Below are positions 49,017 through 57,252 of a stretch of 64,000 bases of DNA, one piece after another. The DNA comes from an uncultured Oscillospiraceae bacterium (GTDB lineage Bacteria > Bacillota > Clostridia > Oscillospirales > Oscillospiraceae): contig CAJUPW010000013.1 of NCBI GenBank assembly GCA_910588635.1, forward strand, positions 9,770-73,769, given 5' to 3'. A program made the position numbers and the translations under genes. The stretch's first letter is position 1. Each line of letters starts with the position of its first letter. The notes below the pieces were generated by a model. The model saw nothing but the letters and a program-made list of their open reading frames with translations, was not told the origin of the DNA and ran no database searches.

Positions 49017-50987
49017 TTATTTTTTCTTCTTTTTTGGTTTTGCCCAGCCCTTCTTCCGGACGGGCGGAGCGGATGTTCCCCTTTTTTCCACACGGTTTCT
49101 GGTGTCGGAGCGGGACTTCCTCGCCCTGGGTTGACTCTGGGAGGGCGGGGCGGCGCGGAGGGCGCCCCCTACAGGCGACCCCTTATCCGGCTTTATCAGA
49201 CAGTGCTTGCCGTAACCGATCAGGTCCTCCCGGCCCGTCCTGCGGAGGGCCTCCAGCACCAGCTTCCGGTTCTGGGGCTTGCGCCACTGCATCAGCGCCC
49301 GCTGGAGAGCCTTGTCATGGGGGGACTTGGGGACGAACACCGGCTTCATGGTCCGGGGGTCCAGGCCGGTGTACCACATGCAGGTGGCCAGGGTGCCAGG
49401 GGTGGGGTAGAAGTCCTGGACCTGCTCGGGCATATGGCCCTGCTTGTTCAGCCACTCGGCCAGCCGGACCGCGTCCTCCAAGGTGCAGCCCGGGTGGGAG
49501 GAGATGAGATAGGGCACCAGATACTGGTCCTTGCCGTAGCGCCGGTTGAGCTTGAAATACTTCTCCCGGAATTTCTCATAGACCTCAATGTGGGGCTTGC
49601 CCATATAGTCCAGGGTGTGGGCCACGCAGTGCTCCGGGGCCACCTTGAGCTGGCCTGAGATGTGGTGTTGGACCAGGTCGGTGAAAAACTCTCCGCTGGG
49701 GTCCTTCATCAGGAAGTCAAAGCGGATGCCCGAACGGATAAACACCTTTTTCACCTTGGGGACGGCCCGCAGCTTGCGCAGGAGCATCATATAGTCGGTG
49801 TGGTCGGCGTCCAGATTGGGGCATGGCTCGGGGGCCAGACAGGCCCGACTGCGGCACATGCCGCTCTTGAGCTGCTTCTGGCAGGAGGGCCGGCGGAAGG
49901 TGGCGGAGGGGCCGCCCACGTCGTGAATGTAGCCCTTGAAGCCGGGGTGCTCCGTGAGCTGCTTCACCTCCCGGATGACGCTCTCGTGGCTGCGGCAGGA
50001 GACGGTCCGGCCCTGGTGGAAGGCCAGGGAGCAGAAATTGCAGGCCCCGAAGCACCCCCGGTTGTGGGTGACGGAGAAGCGCACCTCCTCAATGGCGGGC
50101 ACCCCGCCCATCTCGTCGTACATGGGGTGGGGCTCCCGAACGTAGGGCAGCTCGGCTACCCGGTCCAGCTCCGCTGTGGTCAGGGGAAAGGCGGGGGGAT
50201 TGACGATGAGGAAGCGGTCCCCGTGCCTCTGGACGATGGCCTTGCCCGATACCGCGTCGTGCTCCAGGTACTCCGCCATATTAGCCCGGGCATAGGCCTC
50301 CTTCGAGGCGGACACCTCCTCAAAGGAGGGCGCCTCCACCCTGGGATAGGCGCACACACCGGGATGCTTTCCGATGATGCAGGTGCCCCGCACGTCGGTA
50401 ATCTCCCCCACGGGCGTCCCGGAGGCCAGCCGGGCGGCAATCTCCAGGGTAGCGGTCTCCCCCATGCCGTAAGTGAGGATATCCGCCTGGGAATCAAAAA
50501 GGACGGAGCGGCGCACCTTGTCCTCCCAGTAGTCGTAGTGTGCGAAGCGGCGCAGGCTGGCCTCCAGCCCGCCGATGACGATGGGGATGTCCCCAAAGGC
50601 CTCCCGCGCCCGGTTGGAGTAGACCGCTGCCGCGTGGTCGGGCCGCAGGCCGGCCTTCCGGCCGGGGGAGTAAGCGTCGTCGCGGCGGCGCTTTTTGGCG
50701 GCGGTGTAGTGGGCCACCATAGAGTCGATGTTCCCCGCTCCGATGAGCACTCCCAGACGGGGCCGGCCCAAAGACCGGAACGCCGCCGCGCTGTGCCAGT
50801 CCGGCTGGGCCAGGACGGCCACCCGGTAGCCATCGGCCTCCAGCAGCCGGCCGATGATGGCCGCTCCGAAGGAGGGGTGGTCCACATAGGCGTCGCCGGT
50901 GATGAGCAGGAAGTCGTAAAAGTCCCACCCCCGGCGGGCCATGTCCTCCCGGCTTACGGGAAGGAACAGATCGCGGTCAAAGGGCAT
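49017..50987 (-). CDS. ygiQ: YgiQ-family radical SAM protein (UPF0313)
   Basis: A 656-residue radical SAM protein. The 4Fe-4S cluster cysteines are in RGCFGACNFCSLAFHQGR (CxxxCxxC, about residues 310-320). Long N-terminal YgiQ domain: LPVSREDMARRGWDFYDFLLITGDAYVDHP. The role is unproven, but the family is conserved in anaerobes. ATG 50987 has an AGGAGAG site; the frame from 51008 lies in the preceding gene's end. The C-terminal tail (about residues 600-656) is basic and low complexity, and part of it is encoded by a GC-rich repeat-like stretch at 49142-49175. Confidence 0.92.
   Translation of the reverse strand: MPFDRDLFLPVSREDMARRGWDFYDFLLITGDAYVDHPSFGAAIIGRLLEADGYRVAVLAQPDWHSAAAFRSLGRPRLGVLIGAGNIDSMVAHYTAAKKRRRDDAYSPGRKAGLRPDHAAAVYSNRAREAFGDIPIVIGGLEASLRRFAHYDYWEDKVRRSVLFDSQADILTYGMGETATLEIAARLASGTPVGEITDVRGTCIIGKHPGVCAYPRVEAPSFEEVSASKEAYARANMAEYLEHDAVSGKAIVQRHGDRFLIVNPPAFPLTTAELDRVAELPYVREPHPMYDEMGGVPAIEEVRFSVTHNRGCFGACNFCSLAFHQGRTVSCRSHESVIREVKQLTEHPGFKGYIHDVGGPSATFRRPSCQKQLKSGMCRSRACLAPEPCPNLDADHTDYMMLLRKLRAVPKVKKVFIRSGIRFDFLMKDPSGEFFTDLVQHHISGQLKVAPEHCVAHTLDYMGKPHIEVYEKFREKYFKLNRRYGKDQYLVPYLISSHPGCTLEDAVRLAEWLNKQGHMPEQVQDFYPTPGTLATCMWYTGLDPRTMKPVFVPKSPHDKALQRALMQWRKPQNRKLVLEALRRTGREDLIGYGKHCLIKPDKGSPVGGALRAAPPSQSQPRARKSRSDTRNRVEKRGTSAPPVRKKGWAKPKKKKK
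49142..49175. repeat. Palindromic repeat module inside the YgiQ C-terminal coding region
   Basis: GGGCGGGGCGGC and GGGCGCCCCCTAC repeats: on the minus strand it reads GTAGGGGGCGCC... like the modules at 16221-16290 and 32801-32908. In YgiQ it encodes the SPVGGALRAAPPSQS segment, outside the conserved domain. Confidence 0.45.
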
Positions 50988-51004
50988 GGCAATTCTCTCC
51001 TGTC

Positions 51005-52054
51005 TCACCGTTCAAAGCCGATGTATTTTTCCATCAGGCCGCCGCCGTCTTCCCGACCGGTTTTCCGGAAACCGTACCTCTGGAAAAAGCGTTGGGCCCC
51101 CTCGTTGTCCGCCGGACAGCAGAGCCGCAGCCTGTCCCGGCCGGCCCTCCGGTATCGGGAGACGGCCTCGCCGATGAGCTGGACGCCCAGCCCCCGGCCC
51201 CGGTCCTCCGGGAAAATAGACAGGAATTTGATATACCCCGCCTTTTCCTCCCGCCCCCGATCCGGGTCGGTAAGAAGGAGGCCGACGGCCCGGTCTCCCG
51301 ACATGGCCACCGTCAGATTTTGATCCGCCTCGGAGTACAGCGCCCGGTCCTGGGGCCAGACCGCCGGGCGGAACCAGAGATTTACGTCCGCCGACGCCTT
51401 CTTGTCCTTCCGCCACCAGGACTGGCGGGCCAGGGTGGAGATATCCACGGGCAGGTGGGAGTTGTCCATCTCGAATCGGATGGCAAAGCGCTCTCCGTCA
51501 AAGGTGAGGCAGGACATCGCCGTGTTGTCCCCGTGGGGTATACTGTGCCACTCCTCGGGGGGGACGTTCTTCACCTTGCCCAAAAACTGGCGCAGAGCCA
51601 TGCCGTGGCTGAACAGGGCGACGGTCTGGTCCGGATGCTTCTCCGCCAGACGGCGCACCGCGCTGTATATCCGCTCCCCAAGCTGAGAAAAGGTCTCCGC
51701 GTTGTCCACCTGCCAGTTCGGATCGGTGCGGTTGAACAGCTCCATCTGCCGGGGGAATTGGCGGCGGACCAGACCAAAGGGCAGGTCCTCCCAGTCCCCC
51801 AGCTTCAGCTCCCGCAGGCCGGGGTCGGTGCGCAGCTCCAGCCCCTTGGGCGCATAAATCGCCCGGGCGGTGGCAGACGTTCGGAACAGGTCGCTGGAGT
51901 AGACCGCGTCAATATGGATATCCCGGAAGCGGGCCTCCAGTGCGGCAATCTGCCGGTAGCCGTTGTCGGTGATGAGGGAGTCGTACCAGCCGTGGACCCG
52001 GCGGTACAGGTTGCCCTCGGCCTCGGCGTGGCGGATGAGGTAGATCGTGGTCAT
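51005..52054 (-). CDS. Histidine phosphatase-GNAT acetyltransferase fusion
   Basis: A 349-residue two-domain protein. Residues 1-200 are a phosphoglycerate-mutase-type histidine phosphatase: YLIRHAEAEGN with the catalytic RHxE, and ALFSHGMALRQFLG with the second His. Residues 215-349 are a GNAT acetyltransferase: IKFLSIFPEDRGRGLGVQLIGEA with the acetyl-CoA-binding RGxGxG-like loop, then LRLCCPADNEGAQRFFQRYGF. Fusions of these two folds are unusual. It is 4 bases downstream of the DUF1622 gene in the tail of the pyrimidine operon. Substrates of both parts are unknown. Confidence 0.9.
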   Translation of the reverse strand: MTTIYLIRHAEAEGNLYRRVHGWYDSLITDNGYRQIAALEARFRDIHIDAVYSSDLFRTSATARAIYAPKGLELRTDPGLRELKLGDWEDLPFGLVRRQFPRQMELFNRTDPNWQVDNAETFSQLGERIYSAVRRLAEKHPDQTVALFSHGMALRQFLGKVKNVPPEEWHSIPHGDNTAMSCLTFDGERFAIRFEMDNSHLPVDISTLARQSWWRKDKKASADVNLWFRPAVWPQDRALYSEADQNLTVAMSGDRAVGLLLTDPDRGREEKAGYIKFLSIFPEDRGRGLGVQLIGEAVSRYRRAGRDRLRLCCPADNEGAQRFFQRYGFRKTGREDGGGLMEKYIGFER

Positions 52055-52058
52055 AGGA

Positions 52059-52373
52059 TCAGTCCTTTTTCATTTCAAAGTGAATCAGCAGAGACAGCAG
52101 CGCCCGCAGGAGGATGACCGCGCCCAGCACCATCAGCTCCTGGAGATCCCGGACCAGCACGGTCTTTAAAATCTCGGCGGCCATTTTGAACTCCAGGCTG
52201 GTGGCCAGGCCCTCGGCCAGCTGGAATTTGATATTTCGGGGGGTGCGGGTGACCATCCCCACGCAGTACAGCCAGAAGGCCTGGACGGCGGTGACGGCCA
52301 CCACGAAAATGCCCATCAGCTCACAGGCGGAGATAATAGTAGGCAGACATAGCTCAATCATATGCTCCAGCAC
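52059..52373 (-). CDS. DUF1622-family membrane protein
   Basis: A 104-residue protein with two to three membrane helices (about residues 10-38 and 74-95) and the DUF1622 pattern: ELMGIFVVAVTAVQAFWLY, then FQLAEGLATSLEFKMAAEIL-TVLVRDLQELMVLG. GTG 52373 is taken as the start, with an AGGAGGGG site 6 bases upstream. The function is unknown. It is 15 bases after pyrD and belongs to the same transcript. Confidence 0.85.
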   Translation of the reverse strand: MLEHMIELCLPTIISACELMGIFVVAVTAVQAFWLYCVGMVTRTPRNIKFQLAEGLATSLEFKMAAEILKTVLVRDLQELMVLGAVILLRALLSLLIHFEMKKD

Positions 52374-52388
52374 GGTATTCCCCTCCTT

Positions 52389-53303
52389 TTACCAGGGCTT
52401 CACGCCGCCGGTCAATTCCGAAACCGAACGCAGTCCCTGTTTTTCGGCGATGTCCGCCAGTCCGTCCCGCACCTTCAGCGGGGCGAAGGGGTCGGCGAAC
52501 AGCGCGGTGCCCACCGCCGCGGCGGTGGCCCCGGCCAGCATGAGCTGGGCGGCGTCCTCCCCTTTCCGGACGCCCCCCATGCCCAGAATGGGCAGAGAGA
52601 CCGCCTGGGACACCTCCCACACCATCCGCACCGCCACCGGCAGCACGGCGGGGCCGGACAGCCCCCCGGTATTCATTTTCAGGACAGGCCGTCGGGTGTT
52701 CACGTCGATGCGTATCCCCCGGATGGTGTTGATGAGGGAGAGGGCGTCCGCCCCGGCTCCCTCCGCCGCCCTGGCGATCTCGGTAATATCTGTCACGTTG
52801 GGGGACAGCTTCACCATCACGGGCACGCAGCCCGCATGCTTCTTGGCCTCCTCGGTGACCTCGGCGGCCAGCTCGGGCCGGGTGCCGTAGGCCAGCCCTC
52901 CCGCCCTCACGTTGGGACAGGAGATGTTCACCTCAATCATGTCCACCCCGGCCCCGGACAGCTTCTCGCACATGACGCCGTACTCCTCCGGGGTGTTCCC
53001 GGAGATATTGGCGATCACTTTCGTGTCAAATTTTCGCAGAAAGGGCAGCTCCTCTTCAATAAAGGCGTCTACGCCCGGGTTTTCCAGCCCCACGGAGTTG
53101 AGGATGCCCATGGGGGTCTCGGCGATGCGTGGGGCGGGATTGCCTGTACGGGGGTGGAGGGTGAGGCCCTTGGCGCAGATACCACCCAGCTCAGATAAAT
53201 CATAGAATTGGCTGTACTCCCGGCCGAAGCCGAAGGTGCCGGAAGCCACCACGACGGGGTTTTTCAGAGTGACCCCGGCCAGCTTGACGGACATGTCAGG
53301 CAT
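52389..53303 (-). CDS. pyrD: Dihydroorotate dehydrogenase, type 1B catalytic subunit
   Basis: A 304-residue FMN protein that oxidises dihydroorotate to orotate in pyrimidine synthesis. The fold motifs are VKLAGVTLKNPVVVASGTFG at the start, the active-site cysteine in EVNISCPNVRAGG and the phosphate loop LPILGMGGVRKGEDA. It belongs to the NAD-linked 1B class because pyrK lies directly upstream. ATG 53303 has an AGGAGGTG site and overlaps the pyrK end by 8 bases. Confidence 0.95.
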   Translation of the reverse strand: MPDMSVKLAGVTLKNPVVVASGTFGFGREYSQFYDLSELGGICAKGLTLHPRTGNPAPRIAETPMGILNSVGLENPGVDAFIEEELPFLRKFDTKVIANISGNTPEEYGVMCEKLSGAGVDMIEVNISCPNVRAGGLAYGTRPELAAEVTEEAKKHAGCVPVMVKLSPNVTDITEIARAAEGAGADALSLINTIRGIRIDVNTRRPVLKMNTGGLSGPAVLPVAVRMVWEVSQAVSLPILGMGGVRKGEDAAQLMLAGATAAAVGTALFADPFAPLKVRDGLADIAEKQGLRSVSELTGGVKPW

Positions 53304-54072
53304 CCCAGTCCACCTCCTCCGCGTCAAATACCGGGCCGTCCTTGCACACATGCTTCACGGTCCCGTCCTTCATGGGGGTGGCGCACACCAGACAGGCCCC
53401 CACGCCGCAGCCCATCCGTTCCTCCATGGACACCTGACAGGGCACGCCAAATTCGGCGGCGACCTTCGCCACATTTTTCAGCATGGGCCTGGGCCCGCAG
53501 GCCAGGATGGCCCGGTAGTGGTGCTCCTTCTCCAGCTCCTGGCGCACCAGGGCGTCCACAAAGCCGTGATAGCCCAGGGAGCCGTCGTCGGTGGCGGTGA
53601 GGACCTTGGCGCACTCATCCTGAAAACAGTCCAGCAGAATAGCCTTGTCCTTGGACCGGAAACCCAGGATAGCGGTGGACCTTCCGCCGGTGTACTGGGC
53701 GCAGCCCCGCATGGGGGGCACGCCGATACCGCCGCCCACCAGGAGATAGCGGCCCTCCCGCTCCATCATGAACCCGTTGCCCAACAGGCCCAGCACGTCC
53801 ACTGTGTGGCCCTCCGGGCGGCGGGCCAGCCAGGCGGTGCCCTCCCCCCGGACCTCGAAAACCACGGCCAGGGTGTCCTCGGGCTCGTCCTCCTGACAGG
53901 AGCACACCGAAATGGGACGGCGGAGCAGCAGACCGTCGCCGCATTTGATGTAGACAAACTGTCCTGGCGTGACGAAAGAGGTCCGGACCATGTCGCCCGC
54001 CTCCAGCACCATGTAAATGGCGTCTCCCATCCGGGTTTTGGAGACGATCTTGCACTTGTGCTCTACCTTCAT
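53296..54072 (-). CDS. pyrK: Dihydroorotate dehydrogenase electron transfer subunit
   Basis: A 258-residue flavo-iron-sulfur protein of the ferredoxin-reductase fold. FAD/NAD-binding motifs are LLRRPISVCSCQEDEP and LLVGGGIGVPPMRG; the 2Fe-2S cluster cysteines are in RMGCGVGACLVCATP and VKHVCKDG near the C terminus. It passes electrons from PyrD to NAD+, fixing PyrD as type 1B. It lies 14 bases after the zinc-ribbon gene and overlaps pyrD. Confidence 0.94.
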   Translation of the reverse strand: MKVEHKCKIVSKTRMGDAIYMVLEAGDMVRTSFVTPGQFVYIKCGDGLLLRRPISVCSCQEDEPEDTLAVVFEVRGEGTAWLARRPEGHTVDVLGLLGNGFMMEREGRYLLVGGGIGVPPMRGCAQYTGGRSTAILGFRSKDKAILLDCFQDECAKVLTATDDGSLGYHGFVDALVRQELEKEHHYRAILACGPRPMLKNVAKVAAEFGVPCQVSMEERMGCGVGACLVCATPMKDGTVKHVCKDGPVFDAEEVDWDA

Positions 54073-54086
54073 CGTTTCACCGCTTT

Positions 54087-54590
54087 CTACTTCTCCCAGG
54101 GCGGCTTCTTGCCGGGCTTGAAGGAAACATGCTCCGGCCCCGGGACCTGGGGTGGGAGGGTGGTCTCCTCCTCGGAGGGAGTATACTCCAGGAAGGAGGC
54201 GTCAAAAAATTTCACCTGGCCGCACAGCTCGCAGCGGAACATGACCATTGTATCGGTATAGGTTTGGATAAAACCCGCCTGACTGAGGAAGGATACCGCA
54301 TCCACCTTGGTCATCCGCCGGCCGCAGCACATCAGGGTGTTTTCCTGATGCCTCCGGCGGTCGTCATCCCGTTTCTGCTGCTCCTCTGTCTCCTTCAAAA
54401 AAGTCTCGATGCGCTCCGAACCCTCGGCCCGGCCCGTCTCCAGGGCAAGGACAGCCCGCTGCCGGTGGGACAGGTTCGTGTACCTGTTCCCGCATTTGCC
54501 GCACACCTTTTGGGGCACGCCGCCGCAGGTAAGCTGTTCCGCCTGCCAGAATTTGATCTCTTTGCCGCAGAAGATACAAATGTCCGCCAT
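54087..54590 (-). CDS. Double zinc-ribbon protein in the pyrimidine operon
   Basis: A 167-residue soluble protein of no family known to me. Two CxxC-type zinc sites are evident: CIFCGKEI with CGKCGNRY (residues 5-35), and CCGRRM with CELCGQVKF (about 88-125). A charged helical linker (about 45-85) separates them; the end is proline-rich (TTLPPQVPGPEHVSFKPGKK). It sits between pyrF and pyrK, with 14 and 12 bases spacing. A role as a DNA/RNA-binding or metal-sensing factor linked to pyrimidine synthesis is only a guess. Confidence 0.78.
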   Translation of the reverse strand: MADICIFCGKEIKFWQAEQLTCGGVPQKVCGKCGNRYTNLSHRQRAVLALETGRAEGSERIETFLKETEEQQKRDDDRRRHQENTLMCCGRRMTKVDAVSFLSQAGFIQTYTDTMVMFRCELCGQVKFFDASFLEYTPSEEETTLPPQVPGPEHVSFKPGKKPPWEK

Positions 54591-54602
54591 TACGGCCTCC
54601 TC

Positions 54603-55526
54603 TCACACGATGGTGACAAACTGCCTGATATCGTCCCGCATGCGCAAAGCGGCGTTCCGGGCGGCCTGGGCGAAGTCGTGGCCGTCGCCCCCGGTTTTCT
54701 GCCAGGCGCACATGATGCCCCGGGAGGAGTTGACGATTGCTCCGTGGCCGTACTTGTCAAAGGCGTACCGCACGTCGTCCGCCGTCCCCCCCTGGGCCCC
54801 GTAGCCGGGCACCAGGAAGAAGGTCTTTTCCAGCCGCTTTCTCAAAGCCCGGATGTCGGAGGGGTAAGTGGCCCCGGTGACCGCCCCGGCACAGGTAAAG
54901 CCGTACTTGCCCTCGGTGCCGGCGGCAATGCGCTCGTTGAGGTCGCCCATCACCTGATAGACCAGCCGGTCTCCCGCCACGATGTCCTGCAGCTCCCCGG
55001 AACCGGGATTGGAGGTCTTGACCAGCACAAAGACGCATTTGTCCTCCGCCCTGGCGGCCTCCAAAAAGGGCTTGATGGAGTCAGAGCCCATATAGCCGTT
55101 GAGGGTGACGCAGTCGGCGTCGAAGGACTTGAAAACCTGACCCTCGATCCTGGCCCCGGTCAGCCAGCCCTCGGCGTAGGCGGAGGCGGTGGAGCCGATG
55201 TCCCCCCGCTTGATGTCGGCGATGACGAACAGGCCCTTCTCTTTGGCATAGCGGATGGTGCGCTCCAGTACCTCCATCCCCTGCCAGCCCAGGTTCTCGT
55301 AATAAGCCGCCTGGGGCTTGACGGCGGGGACGATGTCGCACAGCGCGTCGATGAGCCCCGCATTGAACTGCCAGACAGCCTCGGCGGCTCCCTTGAGGCC
55401 CGTCCCGTGCTCCTCGAAAGCTGCCTTGCGGATGTGCTCCGGGACATACTCGATGCGGGCGTCCAGTCCCGCTACGGTGGGGTTCTTCATAGCCCTGATC
55501 TTATCCTGTAAAACGTCGAATGACAT
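54603..55526 (-). CDS. pyrF: Orotidine 5'-phosphate decarboxylase, type 2
   Basis: A 307-residue type 2 OMP decarboxylase, the last step to UMP. The catalytic DxKxxD is in VIADIKRGDIGSTASAYAEGWL, and FLVPGYGAQGGT and NSSRGIMCAWQ are the substrate phosphate loops. Type 2 is longer than the enteric form, as observed. ATG 55526 (MSFDVLQDKIRAMKNPTVAGLDAR) follows an AAAGGA site and is 4 bases after the pyrC stop. Confidence 0.94.
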   Translation of the reverse strand: MSFDVLQDKIRAMKNPTVAGLDARIEYVPEHIRKAAFEEHGTGLKGAAEAVWQFNAGLIDALCDIVPAVKPQAAYYENLGWQGMEVLERTIRYAKEKGLFVIADIKRGDIGSTASAYAEGWLTGARIEGQVFKSFDADCVTLNGYMGSDSIKPFLEAARAEDKCVFVLVKTSNPGSGELQDIVAGDRLVYQVMGDLNERIAAGTEGKYGFTCAGAVTGATYPSDIRALRKRLEKTFFLVPGYGAQGGTADDVRYAFDKYGHGAIVNSSRGIMCAWQKTGGDGHDFAQAARNAALRMRDDIRQFVTIV

Positions 55527-55530
55527 GGTA

Positions 55531-56814
55531 TCAAATCCTTTCGTCCTGATAGATGACCTCGCCCCGGGCAATGGTGTATTTCACCTTTCCCTTCACCCTC
55601 CGGCCGGCGAAGGGGGTGTTGCGGGCCTTGGAGGCGAACTGCTCCGGGTCGATGGTCCACTCCTCGTCCGGGTCAAAGATGACCAGGTCGGCCACGGCGC
55701 CCAGGGACATGTGGCCCCGGGCCAGATGGAGGATATCGGCGGGGTTGGTGGACAAGCGGCGGAATACGCCGGGCAGGTCCAGCTTTTTCGTGTGGTACAG
55801 CTGGGTGAGCGTGAGGGCCAGGCTGGTCTCCAGACCGATCATGCCGCTGGGCGCCCGGCTGAGGGAGCGGGCCTTCTCCTCCGCGGAGTGGGGGGCGTGG
55901 TCGGTGGCGATGACATCGATGGTGCCGTCCTTCAGCCCGGCGATGATGCCGTGGACATCCGCCTTGGTGCGCAGCGGCGGGTTGACCCGGGCCATGGAGC
56001 CCTGCCGGAGCACCTCATCCTCGGTGAGAGTGAAGTACTGGGGACAGGTCTCGCAGGTGATGGGCACCCCTTTCTTTTTCATCTTCCGGATAATGTCCAC
56101 GCTCCGGGCGGTGGAGACGTGGCAGATGTGCACCCTGGCCCCGGTCTCCTCGGAGAGCATGGCATCCCGCATGACCATGATCTCCTCGGCAATAGCGGGC
56201 CGGCCCTCCAGCCAGAGCTGGCGGGACACGCTGCCCTCGTTCACCGCCCGGCCGGCCACCATAGAGGTGTCCTCGCAGTGGCACAGCACGGGCATTTCCA
56301 ACTGCCGGGCCCGGATGAGCACATCCCGCATAAGGTTGGCGTTGTCCACGTTGCTGCCGTCGTCGGACAGGGCAACCGCCCCCGCCGCCTTCAGAGCCTC
56401 GGCGTCGGTGGGTTCCTCTCCGCGCAGGCCCAGAGACAGGGCAGCGATGGGGTATACCCCCACGCCGTTTGCCGCTTTCGCCCGGTCCAGCACATATTTG
56501 ACCTGCTGGGGGCAGTCCACCGCCGGGCTGGTGTTGGCCATGCAGGCCATGGAGGTGACACCCCCCCGGGCGGCGGCGGCGCAGCCGGTGAGGATGTCCT
56601 CCTTATAAGTAAGCCCGGGGTCCCGCAGGTGGACGTGCATATCCACCAGCCCGGGGGCCACCATCAGCCCGGAGGCGTCGATGGTCCGGTCGGCCTCGCA
56701 GGTCAGGCCGTGCTCCATCAGTCCGACCCGTCCGTGCTCCAGCAGCAGGTCCTGAAGCTGGACGTTTCCCGTAACCGGGTGGACCACCCGGCCGTTTTTA
56801 ATCAAAAGACGCAT
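55531..56814 (-). CDS. pyrC: Dihydroorotase
   Basis: A 427-residue type I dihydroorotase that closes carbamoyl-aspartate to dihydroorotate. The zinc motif DMHVHLRDPG is at about residues 58-67, and VIATDHAPHSAEEK near 305 carries the catalytic Asp. It opens MRLLIKNGRVVHPVTGN. It leads the pyr operon; carA/B and pyrB are not in this window, so those steps are encoded elsewhere. A sigma-A promoter and a short palindrome lie 85 bases upstream. Confidence 0.95.
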   Translation of the reverse strand: MRLLIKNGRVVHPVTGNVQLQDLLLEHGRVGLMEHGLTCEADRTIDASGLMVAPGLVDMHVHLRDPGLTYKEDILTGCAAAARGGVTSMACMANTSPAVDCPQQVKYVLDRAKAANGVGVYPIAALSLGLRGEEPTDAEALKAAGAVALSDDGSNVDNANLMRDVLIRARQLEMPVLCHCEDTSMVAGRAVNEGSVSRQLWLEGRPAIAEEIMVMRDAMLSEETGARVHICHVSTARSVDIIRKMKKKGVPITCETCPQYFTLTEDEVLRQGSMARVNPPLRTKADVHGIIAGLKDGTIDVIATDHAPHSAEEKARSLSRAPSGMIGLETSLALTLTQLYHTKKLDLPGVFRRLSTNPADILHLARGHMSLGAVADLVIFDPDEEWTIDPEQFASKARNTPFAGRRVKGKVKYTIARGEVIYQDERI

Positions 56815-56877
56815 AGCTTCCTCCGAAGTATTTCCGGCGTGCGCCGGTTTCTTCTTTGCTCCGCATGGGGCGGAGTC

Positions 56878-56929
56878 AGAGTATAGTACTCTAATATTAA
56901 ATTATAGCGGAAGATGCAGGATTTAGCAA
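56878..56929 (-). promoter_or_regulatory. Promoter and palindrome of the pyr operon
   Basis: On the minus strand TTGCTA (56929-56924), 17-base spacer, TATAAT (56906-56901). The perfect palindrome AGAGTA-TAG-TACTCT (56878-56892) lies right at or after the expected start. Two small hairpins follow before pyrC, but I saw no PyrR-type attenuator with T-run. Confidence 0.65.
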
Positions 56930-57007
56930 CGAGTTTTTCTGATTTTCGGGACATGCTATGCCTGACGGAGAAATTTTGAGCTTCTCCGGAAAAAGGGAGG
57001 GAAAACG

Positions 57008-57202
57008 ATGCGCGCAAACTCCTGCGGCGGGCATGGCGCCGGCGTGTTTCTGATGGGCGCGGTGACCGGCATGGCCGCCGCCGCGGCCCTGACCGCGACC
57101 ATGACGCCTACGTCCACCCGGCAGATCAAGCGGGCCGCCCATAAGGCCGCCCGGCGGGTCAACGAGGCCGTGGATCATCTGGCCGACGCCATGGACATGT
57201 AA
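57008..57202 (+). CDS. Small YtxH-like membrane protein
   Basis: A 64-residue protein starting at ATG 57008 after a GGGAGGGAAAA site. One hydrophobic helix (about residues 12-29: GVFLMGAVTGMAAAAALTA) is followed by a basic, helical tail (RQIKRAAHKAARRVNEAVDHLADAM). This is the layout of small YtxH/YtxG-like stress or envelope proteins, though similarity is only by type. It stands alone, with a good terminator 10 bases downstream. Confidence 0.72.
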   Translation: MRANSCGGHGAGVFLMGAVTGMAAAAALTATMTPTSTRQIKRAAHKAARRVNEAVDHLADAMDM

Positions 57203-57211
57203 GCACGGCAA

Positions 57212-57236
57212 GGCCCCCGGCTTTCAGCCGGGGGCC
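57212..57236. terminator. Bidirectional terminator between small protein and HAD genes
   Basis: GGCCCCCGGC/GCCGGGGGCC, 10 bp perfect, 5-base loop. The stem is almost the same as at 37003-37029. It ends both convergent transcripts. Confidence 0.8.
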
Positions 57237-57252
57237 GCATTACATTTTTCAG

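Noticed and set aside
49662..51323. 553-codon open frame on the plus strand
   Set aside because: It is antisense to YgiQ and the phosphatase-GNAT gene, with no ribosome site or domain.
56815..56900. PyrR-type attenuator in the pyr leader
   Set aside because: Two small hairpins are present, but there is no terminator with T-run and no recognisable PyrR-binding loop.
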